In this document: piece by piece, positions 25,350 to 32,188 of the stretch
Numbering within the stretch: position 1 is the stretch's first letter
Layout of the letters: every line of letters begins with the position of its first letter
DNA from: Streptomyces sp. BV286
GTDB lineage: Bacteria; Actinomycetota; Actinomycetes; Streptomycetales; Streptomycetaceae
Length of the DNA: 64,000 bases
Direction of reading: 5' to 3'
NCBI RefSeq assembly: GCF_019090165.1
Contig: NZ_JAHRIB010000150.1
Span: 62,001 to 126,000 of the forward strand
Notes under the pieces: model-generated
The model's input: only the letters and a program-made list of their open reading frames with translations
Told to the model about the DNA's origin: nothing
Databases searched by the model: none
Made by a program: the position numbers and the translations under genes

Positions 25350-26069
25350 ATGTACGACCCCACAGTCGCCCGGCTCACCTACCGCGGCCTGCTCGGCCGC
25401 CGCAGGGCCCTCATCCTGGGCGCCCTGCCCGTCCTGCTGATCGTCATCTCCGTCGCCGTACGCACCTTCACGGGCGCCGACGACCAGGTCGCCGTGGACG
25501 TCCTCGGCGGGTTCGCGCTCGCCACGATGGTGCCCATCATCGGCGTCATCGCCGGCACCGGCGCGATCGGCCCCGAGATCGACGACGGCTCGGTCGTCTA
25601 CCTGCTTGCCAAGCCGGTCAAGCGCCCCACGATCATCTTCACCAAGCTGATCGTCGCCGTCGCCGTCACCATGGCGTTCTCGGCGGTCCCGACGTTCATC
25701 GCCGGGATGATCCTCAACGGCAATGGCCAGCAGATCGCCGTCGCCTACACCGTGGCCGCGCTGGTCGCCTCCATCGCGTACGCCGCGCTCTTCCTGCTGC
25801 TCGGCACCATCACGCGGCACGCGGTGGTCTTCGGACTCGTCTACGCCCTCGTGTGGGAGGCACTCTTCGGGACGCTGGTCTCCGGTGCGAAGACGCTCAG
25901 CGTCCAGCAGTGGTCGCTCGCGGTGGCCCACAAGGTGTCCGGCGGGGACCTCGTCACCTCGGACGTCAGCCTGACCACCGGCACGGTGCTGCTGGTCGTG
26001 GTGACCGTCGCCGCCACGTGGTTCGCGGGTCAGAAGCTGCGGACGCTGACGCTGGCAGGCGAGGAGTAA
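25350..26069 (+). CDS. ABC-2 type permease (pair 2)
   Basis: 239 residues with about six hydrophobic helices from residue ~20 to the end; the N-terminus MYDPTVARLTYRGLLGRRR is basic and cytoplasmic. The DDGSVVYLLAKPVKRP loop after the second helix is typical of ABC-2 permeases. AGGAGG lies before the ATG. Last gene of the four-gene unit, followed by a strong terminator at 26090-26138. Confidence 0.84.
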   Translation: MYDPTVARLTYRGLLGRRRALILGALPVLLIVISVAVRTFTGADDQVAVDVLGGFALATMVPIIGVIAGTGAIGPEIDDGSVVYLLAKPVKRPTIIFTKLIVAVAVTMAFSAVPTFIAGMILNGNGQQIAVAYTVAALVASIAYAALFLLLGTITRHAVVFGLVYALVWEALFGTLVSGAKTLSVQQWSLAVAHKVSGGDLVTSDVSLTTGTVLLVVVTVAATWFAGQKLRTLTLAGEE

Positions 26070-26089
26070 CCGCCACGGGGAGCCCGGAC

Positions 26090-26138
26090 GGCTCCACGCG
26101 CGTGTGGACCACGACAACGGCCACGCGCGCGTGGAGCC
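26090..26138 (+). terminator. Terminator hairpin after the ABC operon
   Basis: 18-bp arms (26090-26107 and 26121-26138) pair with one G-T mismatch around a 13-base loop. The right arm contains the palindrome CACGCGCGCGTG that recurs through this region. Confidence 0.7.
26122..26133. repeat. Dispersed palindrome CACGCGCGCGTG, copy 1
   Basis: Perfect 12-bp palindrome in the right arm of the ABC operon terminator. Confidence 0.7.
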
Positions 26139-26160
26139 ACTTCTGGTCTTGAGATCGGCT

Positions 26161-26172
26161 TTACGCGCGTAA
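26161..26172. promoter_or_regulatory. Palindrome TTACGCGCGTAA
   Basis: Perfect 12-bp palindrome 44 bp before the start of the small gene at 26216. It could be an operator; no regulator is known. Confidence 0.35.
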
Positions 26173-26215
26173 CGGCACACTGGCCCGAGGGAATGCCGGA
26201 CGAGGAGGAACGGGG

Positions 26216-26473
26216 ATGGCAGCGAAGGCACCGAGGAGCGAAGGGCAGGGCTCCGGCGAAGGCCGGGGGGAGGCCGGGGAGACCTGGGACGACCTCGTCC
26301 TCGACGAGGACTTCATACGGTCCGCCGACACGGCCGAGCCGTCCGCGCGTGCCCGAATGCTCGCGGCCCGCTGGCGCGACGGCGGCCCCGACCCGCAGCC
26401 CTGGCGCTCCGACGAGCCGCCCGCGGGGTGGTTCTTCAGCAAGGCGCGACGACGCTGGTGGCGTCGCAGCTAG
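26216..26473 (+). CDS. Small conserved hydrophilic protein
   Basis: 85 residues, charged, with no membrane segment. The N-terminus is Gly/Glu rich; a helical part WDDLVLDEDFIRSAD follows, then a Trp/Arg-rich end (GWFFSKARRRWWRRS). Codon bias is normal and AGGAGG lies at good spacing before the ATG, so it is a real gene. I do not recognise a function. Confidence 0.7.
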   Translation: MAAKAPRSEGQGSGEGRGEAGETWDDLVLDEDFIRSADTAEPSARARMLAARWRDGGPDPQPWRSDEPPAGWFFSKARRRWWRRS

Positions 26474-26695
26474 ACCCGCCGCCCACCGGCCCTGACGCCC
26501 ACCCAGCGGTCTCCGCCCTCGGGCCCCGGCCTCCGCGGTGGTGTTCTCCGCCAGGAGGTTCCGGCCCCCGTCGCGCGCGAACGCCCGCCGGGTGGTCGTT
26601 TATTCGGTGGCGTCCAACTTGGCTTACGGGCAGAGTGGTTATGTCCAGATCGCCGGGGTCCAGCCGGCGCCGCAGTCCGGGAGAGGAGCACGACG
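26474..26695. other. Gap without a convincing gene
   Basis: Together with the next few hundred bases this is the leader of the tRNA-Ser(GCU) gene. An AT-richer stretch near 26598-26645 may hold the promoter, but no pair of hexamers is well spaced. Overlapping ORFs on both strands lack start signals. Confidence 0.3.
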
Positions 26696-26755
26696 ATGCC
26701 CGTCAGAAGCAGTTCGTCGAGCTCCCACCAGGGCAGTCCGCGGACTCCGGAGTAG
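26696..26755 (+). CDS. Candidate 19-residue serine-rich leader peptide
   Basis: Sequence MPVRSSSSSSHQGSPRTPE. Six serines in a row are encoded by AGC AGT TCG TCG AGC TCC, and a further AGT follows, so both serine codon families are used. A strong ribosome site (AGAGGAG, ending seven bases before ATG 26696) supports translation. It ends 83 bp before tRNA-Ser(GCU), which reads AGC/AGT. Two hairpins lie between. The layout resembles an attenuation leader; this is inference. Confidence 0.4.
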   Translation: MPVRSSSSSSHQGSPRTPE

Positions 26756-26775
26756 TTACCCCTCCGTCGAGTCCA

Positions 26776-26834
26776 CCCCGCACGGGGAACTGCCCGGGGC
26801 GGCCGCTTCGAGCGCGCACATGCGCGGGCCGCCC
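26776..26834 (+). promoter_or_regulatory. Hairpins between the serine-rich ORF and tRNA-Ser(GCU)
   Basis: A small perfect hairpin CCCCG-CA-CGGGG (26776-26787) is followed by a larger one with an 8-bp outer stem GGGCGGCC/GGCCGCCC (26797-26804, 26827-26834) and an inner stem CGCGCA-CA-TGCGCG (26813-26826). The last base lies four bases before the tRNA. It could be an attenuator or a processing signal. No T-run follows. Confidence 0.45.
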
Positions 26835-26838
26835 ACCC

Positions 26839-26924
26839 GGAGGATTGGCCGAGCGGTAAGGCACCGGCTTGCTAAGCCGTGGTCGGGTTCTGAGCCCGCG
26901 CGCGTTCGATCCGCGCATCCTCCG
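26839..26924 (+). tRNA. tRNA-Ser (anticodon GCU)
   Basis: 86 bases with a 7-bp acceptor stem GGAGGAT/ATCCTCC, D arm GGCCGAGCGGTAAGGC, anticodon GCT at 26871-26873 in loop TTGCTAA, a long class II variable arm, and TTCGATC in the T loop. G follows as discriminator base. CCA is not encoded. It decodes AGC and AGU. Confidence 0.95.
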
Positions 26925-26935
26925 CACGACGTTGT

Positions 26936-26955
26936 CGCCCTGACAGGGCGGGTTT
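26936..26955 (+). terminator. Terminator after tRNA-Ser(GCU)
   Basis: A 6-bp stem CGCCCT-GAC-AGGGCG is followed by GGTTT, 11 bases after the tRNA end. The remaining gap to 27121 is GC-rich and shows nothing clear. Confidence 0.5.
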
Positions 26956-27121
26956 CAGCGAGGTGCCGCCTCGCGGTGGCAACTTTCTGCCCGCCCTGTC
27001 CACTCGACCGCTCCCGTACGCGGGCCGACCGGCCCGCGGGTCCGGCGGCGGGCCACCGCCCGTCGCCGCCCTCCCGGGGAGGCCGCTCGCGGCAGGCGGC
27101 GCGGCCCCAGGCCGACGGGGC

Positions 27122-28003
27122 CTAGCCCAGCAGTCTCTCCAGCACCACGGCGATCCCGTCCTCCTCGTTGGACAGGGTCATCTCGTCGGCCACCGCCTTG
27201 AGCTCGTCGTGGGCGTTGGCCATCGCCACGCCGTGTGCCGACCACGCGAACATCGGGATGTCGTTCGGCATGTCACCGAAGGCGATCGTCTCGGCCGCCT
27301 TCACGCCCAGGCGACGGGCCGCCAGGGACAGCCCCGTGGCCTTCGACAGACCCAGGGGCAGGATCTCCACGATGCCCTCGCCCGCCATCACGATGCTCAC
27401 CAGACCGCCGGCCGCCGCCCGCGCAGCGGCCGCCAGTTCGTCGTCGGTGAGGCGGGGGTGCTGGATGTACATCTTCGTCAGGGGCGCGGCCCACAGCTCG
27501 GCCACGTCGGTGAACGGGACCGCCTGCAGCAGGCCCTGCACCTGGTAGCCCGGGCCGATCAGGACGTCACCGTCGAGGCCGTCACGGCTCGCTGCGAGGG
27601 CCAGCGGGCCGGTCTCCGCCTCGATCTTGGCGAGGGCGAGCCCCGCCAGCTGCCGGTCGAGGGTCACCGAAGTGAGCAGCCGGTGCGCGCCGGCGTCGTA
27701 CAGCTGGGCGCCCTGACCGCACACCGCGAGGCCCTCGTAGCCGAGTGAGTCGAGGATGTGCCGGGTCCAGGCGACCGCCCGGCCGGTGACGACGAGGTGC
27801 GCGGCGCCCGCCACGGTGGCCGCGGCGAGCGCCTCACGCGTGCGCTGCGAGACCGTGTCGTCGGAGCGCAGCAACGTTCCGTCGAGATCGGTCGCAACGA
27901 GCTTGTAGGGAAACGCCGGAGCGGATCCGGTCGCTTCGGCTCCCGCCGCTCCCGCGGAGCCCGTCGCTTCGGTCGGTCCGGACGACCCGGTGGTGCCGGT
28001 CAC
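27122..28003 (-). CDS. Cof-type HAD phosphatase
   Basis: 293 residues. The first ~30 are a low-complexity Gly/Ala/Thr/Ser stretch. Then HAD motif I ATDLDGTLLRSDD (~residue 38), motif II VVTGR, motif III Lys (SKATGLSLAARRLG) and motif IV GDMPNDIPMF (~245). It dephosphorylates an unknown small phosphoester. The GTG start overlaps the serS stop by four bases (GTGA 28000-28003), so it is coupled to serS. Related in architecture to the HAD gene at 14528-15397. A role with serS is not obvious. Confidence 0.85.
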   Translation of the reverse strand: MTGTTGSSGPTEATGSAGAAGAEATGSAPAFPYKLVATDLDGTLLRSDDTVSQRTREALAAATVAGAAHLVVTGRAVAWTRHILDSLGYEGLAVCGQGAQLYDAGAHRLLTSVTLDRQLAGLALAKIEAETGPLALAASRDGLDGDVLIGPGYQVQGLLQAVPFTDVAELWAAPLTKMYIQHPRLTDDELAAAARAAAGGLVSIVMAGEGIVEILPLGLSKATGLSLAARRLGVKAAETIAFGDMPNDIPMFAWSAHGVAMANAHDELKAVADEMTLSNEEDGIAVVLERLLG

Positions 28004-29277
28004 TTGGAGATCGGCTCCAGCACCTCACGGCCGCCCAGGTACGGACGCAGCACCTCGGGCACGCGCACCGAGCCGTCGGCCAGCTGGTGGTTCTCCAGGA
28101 TCGCCACGATCGTGCGCGGCACGGCGCACAGCGTGCCGTTCAATGTCGCGAGCGGCTGCACCTTCTTGCCGTCGCGCATGCGCACCGACAGACGACGGGC
28201 CTGGAAGCCGTCGCAGTTGGAGGCCGAGGTGAGCTCGCGGTACTTGCCCTGAGTCGGGATCCACGCCTCGCAGTCGAACTTGCGCGAGGCGGACGCGCCC
28301 AGGTCGCCCGAGGCCACGTCGATGACCTGGAACGGCAGTTCGAGGCCGGTCAGCCACTGCTTCTCCCAGTCGAGGAGCCGCTGGTGCTCGTTCTCCGCGT
28401 CCTCAGGATTGACGTACGAGAACATCTCGACCTTGTCGAACTGGTGCACGCGGAAGATGCCTCGCGTGTCCTTGCCGTACGTGCCGGCCTCGCGGCGGAA
28501 GCACGGCGAGAAGCCCGCGTACCGCAGCGGGAGCTTCTCGGCGTCGAGGATCTCGTCCATGTGGTACGCCGCGAGCGGGACCTCGGAGGTGCCAACCAGG
28601 TAGTAGTCGTCCTTCTCCAGGTGGTACACGTTCTCCGCGGCCTGGCCGAGGAAGCCGGTGCCCTCCATGGCGCGCGGGCGGACCAGCGCCGGAGTCAGCA
28701 TCGGGATGAACCCGGCCTCCGTCGCCTGCGCGATCGCCGCGTTGACGAGGGCGAGCTCAAGGAGCGCGCCGACACCCGTCAGGTAGTAGAAGCGCGAGCC
28801 GGACACCTTGGCGCCGCGCTCGACGTCGATGGCGCCCAGTGCCTCGCCGAGCTCCAGGTGGTCCTTGGGCTCGAAGCCCTCGGCGCCGAAGTCGCGGATC
28901 GTGCCGTGCGTCTCCAGGACGACGAAGTCCTCCTCGCCGCCGACCGGGACGTCGGGGTGCACGAGGTTGCCGAGCTGGGTCAAAAGACGCTTGGTCTCCT
29001 CGTCCGCCTCGTGCTGCTCGGCGTCGGCCGCCTTGACGGCCGACGCGAGCTCGCCCGTCCTCTTCAGCAGCTCGGCCCGCTCGTCGCCGGAGGCCTTGGG
29101 GATGAGCTTGCCGAGCGCCTTCTGCTCGGAACGGAGCTCGTCGAAGCGGACGCCGGACGACCTGCGCCGCTCGTCGGCGGAGAGGAGGGCGTCGACGAGC
29201 GCGACGTCCTCTCCACGGGCGCGCTGGGAGGCGCGAACACGGTCGGGGTCCTCACGGAGCAGGCGAAGGTCAATCAC
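28000..29277 (-). CDS. serS: Seryl-tRNA synthetase
   Basis: 425 residues, normal length. The N-terminal ~100 residues are the two-helix coiled-coil arm that holds the tRNA-Ser variable arm. The class II core follows: motif 2 FRREAGTYGKDTRGIFRVHQF-type loop (seen as CFRREAGTYGKDTRG and IFRVHQF) and motif 3 ELTSASNCDGFQARRL. It charges tRNA-Ser and also serves selenocysteine tRNA. GTG 29277 is five bases after the -10-like TAGCCT, so the transcript is probably leaderless. It is coupled to the downstream HAD gene. Two tRNA-Ser genes and one decayed copy lie in this window. Confidence 0.97.
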   Translation of the reverse strand: MIDLRLLREDPDRVRASQRARGEDVALVDALLSADERRRSSGVRFDELRSEQKALGKLIPKASGDERAELLKRTGELASAVKAADAEQHEADEETKRLLTQLGNLVHPDVPVGGEEDFVVLETHGTIRDFGAEGFEPKDHLELGEALGAIDVERGAKVSGSRFYYLTGVGALLELALVNAAIAQATEAGFIPMLTPALVRPRAMEGTGFLGQAAENVYHLEKDDYYLVGTSEVPLAAYHMDEILDAEKLPLRYAGFSPCFRREAGTYGKDTRGIFRVHQFDKVEMFSYVNPEDAENEHQRLLDWEKQWLTGLELPFQVIDVASGDLGASASRKFDCEAWIPTQGKYRELTSASNCDGFQARRLSVRMRDGKKVQPLATLNGTLCAVPRTIVAILENHQLADGSVRVPEVLRPYLGGREVLEPISK

Positions 29278-29283
29278 CCCACA

Positions 29284-29289
29284 AGGCTA
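29284..29289 (-). promoter_or_regulatory. Probable -10 of serS
   Basis: TAGCCT on the minus strand lies six bases before the serS GTG and fits TAGNNT. No clear -35 is seen. Confidence 0.4.
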
Positions 29290-29470
29290 CCGGTGCGGGG
29301 TTCCGGCACACGACCCGGTATTCCGATCTGCCGCTTCTGCCCCTTTTTGGAGGAATTGCCGATTGGCTCGCATTGCGTCAATAAAGCGGGCCGGGTTCCC
29401 TGGAACGGGGCAGGCGCAGTGTGGAGGGTTGACCCGATTTCCTTGCGGGACAAGGGACTTGAGGAGGGGG

Positions 29471-29781
29471 TTGTCCACAGGAATCCGTGCCCGGGAAAAG
29501 TTATCCACAGGCTGTGCGAAAGATCTGTGGACATCGGAAGCGATCATTCCGAAAGCCGCATCCGGGGCAGAGAATTCCCGGGTCAAACCTTCTCTACACC
29601 CACGTTCGAGTGGAAATGGTTCGCTCTAAGGGATTGGTCAAGGAAAACGGGTGGACGAAGGGTGACCTGCGGGGCTGTGGACGGAGATGTGGGCTGTAGG
29701 CCGATATGTCGACTGAGTCATACTTCGTTGTCGACTTGTCCCCAGGTCGAGAAGCAAGCCTGTGGATAACTCTGTGGACGG
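29471..29781. other. DnaA-box cluster between serS and pheA
   Basis: In an unusually AT-rich 527-bp gap (29278-29804) lie perfect boxes TTGTCCACA (29471-29479), TTATCCACA (29501-29509) and TGTGGATAA (29761-29769, minus). One-mismatch boxes are at 29526-29534 and 29736-29744, and two weaker TGTGGACGG at 29676-29684 and 29773-29781. Such non-oriC clusters bind or titrate DnaA and can time replication. I recall DnaA-box clusters outside oriC in S. coelicolor; identity with this one is not checked. Confidence 0.8.
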
Positions 29782-29804
29782 AGAAAATCTGCAGGTAGGA
29801 CCGA

Positions 29805-30737
29805 CTAGAAACGGCCGTCCTGGCAGCGCGCCAGCCAGTCGGCAGCCGCCATGAACTCGCCCTCCGACGTACCGGGCCGAGGCGCGGTCACGTCCTTGGG
29901 GTCGACATCGGCCTGCGGATAGGACCCGAGGAACCGCACCTGCGGACAGATCCGCTTGAGCCCCATCAGCGCCTCGCCCACCCGGCGCTCCGAGATGTGC
30001 CCCTCCGCGTCGATGGCGAAGCAGTAGTTGCCGATGCCCTCGCCGGTCGGCCGGGACTGCAGCAGCATCAGGTTGACTCCGCGGACGGCGAATTCCTGGA
30101 GCAGTTCGAGCAGGGCGCCCGGGTGGTCGTCGCGCTGCCAGATGACCACGGACGTCTTGTCCGCGCCGGTCGGCGCCGCGGGCCGGGCGGGTTTGCCCAC
30201 CAGGACGAACCGGGTCTGCGCGTTCTCGGCGTCGTGGATGCCCGTCTCCAGGGCCTCCAGGCCGTACCGCGCCGCTGCGAACTCGCCCGCGAAGGCCGCG
30301 TCGTAACGCCCCTCCTGCACCAGACGGGCACCGTCCGCGTTGGAGGCAGCCGACTCCCAGATGACGTCCGGGAGGTTGTTCCTCATCCAGTTGCGCACCT
30401 GCGGCTGGGCGGCCGGGTGTGCGCTGACCGTCTTGATCTCGGAGAGCTTCGTGCCGGGACGGACCAGCAGCGCGAAGGTGATCGAGAGGAGCACCTCGCG
30501 GTAGATCATCAAGGGCTCGCCGACGGCCAGTTCGTCGACCGTGGTGGTGATGCCGCCCTCCACCGAGTTCTCGATCGGGACGAACGCGGCCTCGGCCTCG
30601 CCGGCCCGGACCGCGTCGAGCGCGGCGGGGACGGACACCATCGGGATGAGCTGCCGGGTGGCCGACTCGGGAAGAGTCCGCAGGGCCACTTCGGTGAAGG
30701 TGCCCTCGGGGCCGAGATACGCGTAGCTGGCTGGCAT
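29805..30737 (-). CDS. pheA: Prephenate dehydratase
   Basis: 310 residues. Periplasmic-binding-like catalytic domain (residues 1-185: YAYLGPEGTFTEVALR start, ENSVEGGITTTVDEL, ASNADGARLV and the catalytic TRFVLVG-type Thr-Arg-Phe motif near 180), then an ACT regulatory domain (~200-285) with GALLELLQEFAVRGVNLMLLQSRP. It makes phenylpyruvate from prephenate in phenylalanine biosynthesis. ACT binds phenylalanine for feedback. The usual ESRP motif reads QSRP here. There is no chorismate mutase domain, as expected in actinomycetes. ATG 30737 has no ribosome site and is probably leaderless. Confidence 0.94.
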   Translation of the reverse strand: MPASYAYLGPEGTFTEVALRTLPESATRQLIPMVSVPAALDAVRAGEAEAAFVPIENSVEGGITTTVDELAVGEPLMIYREVLLSITFALLVRPGTKLSEIKTVSAHPAAQPQVRNWMRNNLPDVIWESAASNADGARLVQEGRYDAAFAGEFAAARYGLEALETGIHDAENAQTRFVLVGKPARPAAPTGADKTSVVIWQRDDHPGALLELLQEFAVRGVNLMLLQSRPTGEGIGNYCFAIDAEGHISERRVGEALMGLKRICPQVRFLGSYPQADVDPKDVTAPRPGTSEGEFMAAADWLARCQDGRF

Positions 30738-30806
30738 GGGCTCACCCTAATGGGCCTTGCGCCGCCCGGCTCTCGCTTCCGCTGCTGCCGCCCCGGAGAG
30801 CGACTC

Positions 30807-32180
30807 TCACCCCTCGAGCAACTTCTGTCCCACGTACTCCCCCTTCGCCGCCCCGCCCGGCGCCGCGAACAGCCCGCTCGACTCGTGCCGGATGAACGTG
30901 GACAGCGCGTCCCCGCGGTCGAGCTTGCGCTGCACCGGGACGAAGCCGCGCAGCGGGTCCGCCTGCCAGCAGACGAAGAGCAGGCCGGCGTCCGGCACGC
31001 CGTCCGTGTCGATGCCGTCATGGAAGGAGAAGGGCCGGCGGAGCATCGCCGCGCCGCCGTTCGCGTCGGGCCGGGTGATCCGGGCGTGCGCGTTGACGGG
31101 GACGACCAGTCTGCCGTCGCTGTCGGTCTTCTCCAGGTCCATCGCGGTCGTCTCCGTACCGCCGGACAGCGCCGCCCCGTCGGACTTCCGGCGCCCGATC
31201 ACGCCTTCCTGGTCCTTGACCGAGAGTTTCTCCCAGTCGTCGAGAAGCATGCGGATACGGCGTACGACCGCGTACGAACCGCCCGCCATCCATGCCGGGT
31301 CGCCCGCGTCGGGTACGAAGATCCGCTGGTCGAAGTCGGACTCCGAGGGCTTGGGATTGCGCGTGCCGTCGATCTGGCCCATCAGGTTGCGGGCGGTCAT
31401 GGGGTGGGTGGTGGCGCCCGGAGAGCGGTTGAAGCCGTTCATCTGCCAGCGCACCCTGGCCGCCCGGCCTGCGTCCTGCTGGATCGCGCGAAGGGCGTGG
31501 AAGGCGACGAGGGAGTCGTTCGCGCCGATCTGGACCCACAGATCGCCGTTGCTGCGGGCCTTGTCCAGATGGTCCGAGGAGAAGTCGGGCAGCGGGTCCA
31601 GGGCGATCGGGCGCTGCTTCTCCAGTCCCGTACGGGCGAAGAAGCTGTGGCCGAAGCCGAAGGTGACCGTGAGGGACGACGGCCCGGCGTCACGTGCGAC
31701 GTCCGTGTCCCCGCTCGCGGCCGGCTCGCCCGCCATCAGCCGCTCGGCGGTGGTCGACCAGCGCCGCAGCAGAGCGGCCGCCTCCTTGCGGCCCGAGCCG
31801 GCCGTCAGGTCGAAGGCGACGAGATGGCCGCGGGCCTGGAGGGCGGTCGTGATGCCCGGCTGATGTTTCCCGTGAAACATCACCTCGTCCGCGCCGATCG
31901 AGCTGAGGAGCGCGGTCCGGTCGGCGGAGGGCGCGGCGGCGTATCCGGCGGCTCCGCCCGCCGCGCCGAGCGCGAGCCCGGTGGCGCCGGCCGTGCCGAG
32001 CAGACGCCGCCGGGAGACGACGCCCCTGGAGGCGGGCCGCGGGGGTTCCGGGGAAACGGCCTCCTCAAGAGGCGCCTTTTCGGAACGGGCCTGATCAGAG
32101 GGGGAAGCAGCCCTCTTGGGAGGCTCTCCGTCGAAAGAGACGTCCGAAGGGGAGGTCTCCGGAGTGGACTGTTCAGCCAT
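30807..32180 (-). CDS. dtpA: Tat-exported DyP-type haem peroxidase (DtpA/EfeB-like)
   Basis: 457 residues. The first 50 are charged; then a Tat signal (SRRRLLG 56-62, hydrophobic Ala/Gly run to ~84). The mature part has DyP motifs: FHGKHQPGI, GQIDGTRNP (Asp271 in the distal pocket), NAHARITRP (His365, likely proximal haem ligand) and RRPFSF (distal Arg near 382). It oxidises substrates with H2O2 outside the membrane. It is last in a copper-handling cluster with CopC/D, PCuAC and Sco1; in S. lividans a DyP in such a cluster (DtpA) works with copper-dependent maturation of GlxA, which fits. Only eight bases separate it from the CopC/D gene. A near-perfect parS lies in its coding sequence. Confidence 0.88.
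   Translation of the reverse strand: MAEQSTPETSPSDVSFDGEPPKRAASPSDQARSEKAPLEEAVSPEPPRPASRGVVSRRRLLGTAGATGLALGAAGGAAGYAAAPSADRTALLSSIGADEVMFHGKHQPGITTALQARGHLVAFDLTAGSGRKEAAALLRRWSTTAERLMAGEPAASGDTDVARDAGPSSLTVTFGFGHSFFARTGLEKQRPIALDPLPDFSSDHLDKARSNGDLWVQIGANDSLVAFHALRAIQQDAGRAARVRWQMNGFNRSPGATTHPMTARNLMGQIDGTRNPKPSESDFDQRIFVPDAGDPAWMAGGSYAVVRRIRMLLDDWEKLSVKDQEGVIGRRKSDGAALSGGTETTAMDLEKTDSDGRLVVPVNAHARITRPDANGGAAMLRRPFSFHDGIDTDGVPDAGLLFVCWQADPLRGFVPVQRKLDRGDALSTFIRHESSGLFAAPGGAAKGEYVGQKLLEG
31865..31878. other. Near-match parS site inside dtpA
   Basis: GTTTCCCGTGAAAC differs from the parS core at one base; flanks extend it to a 22-bp palindrome (31861-31882) with a single central mismatch. 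It encodes the conserved MFHGKH stretch, so the match may be partly due to protein constraint. Confidence 0.4.
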
Positions 32181-32188
32181 GGTGTCGT

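Noticed and set aside
26538..27125. 195-codon ORF across the tRNA-Ser(GCU) gene.
   Set aside because: It runs through the tRNA and both hairpins; no domain or start signal.
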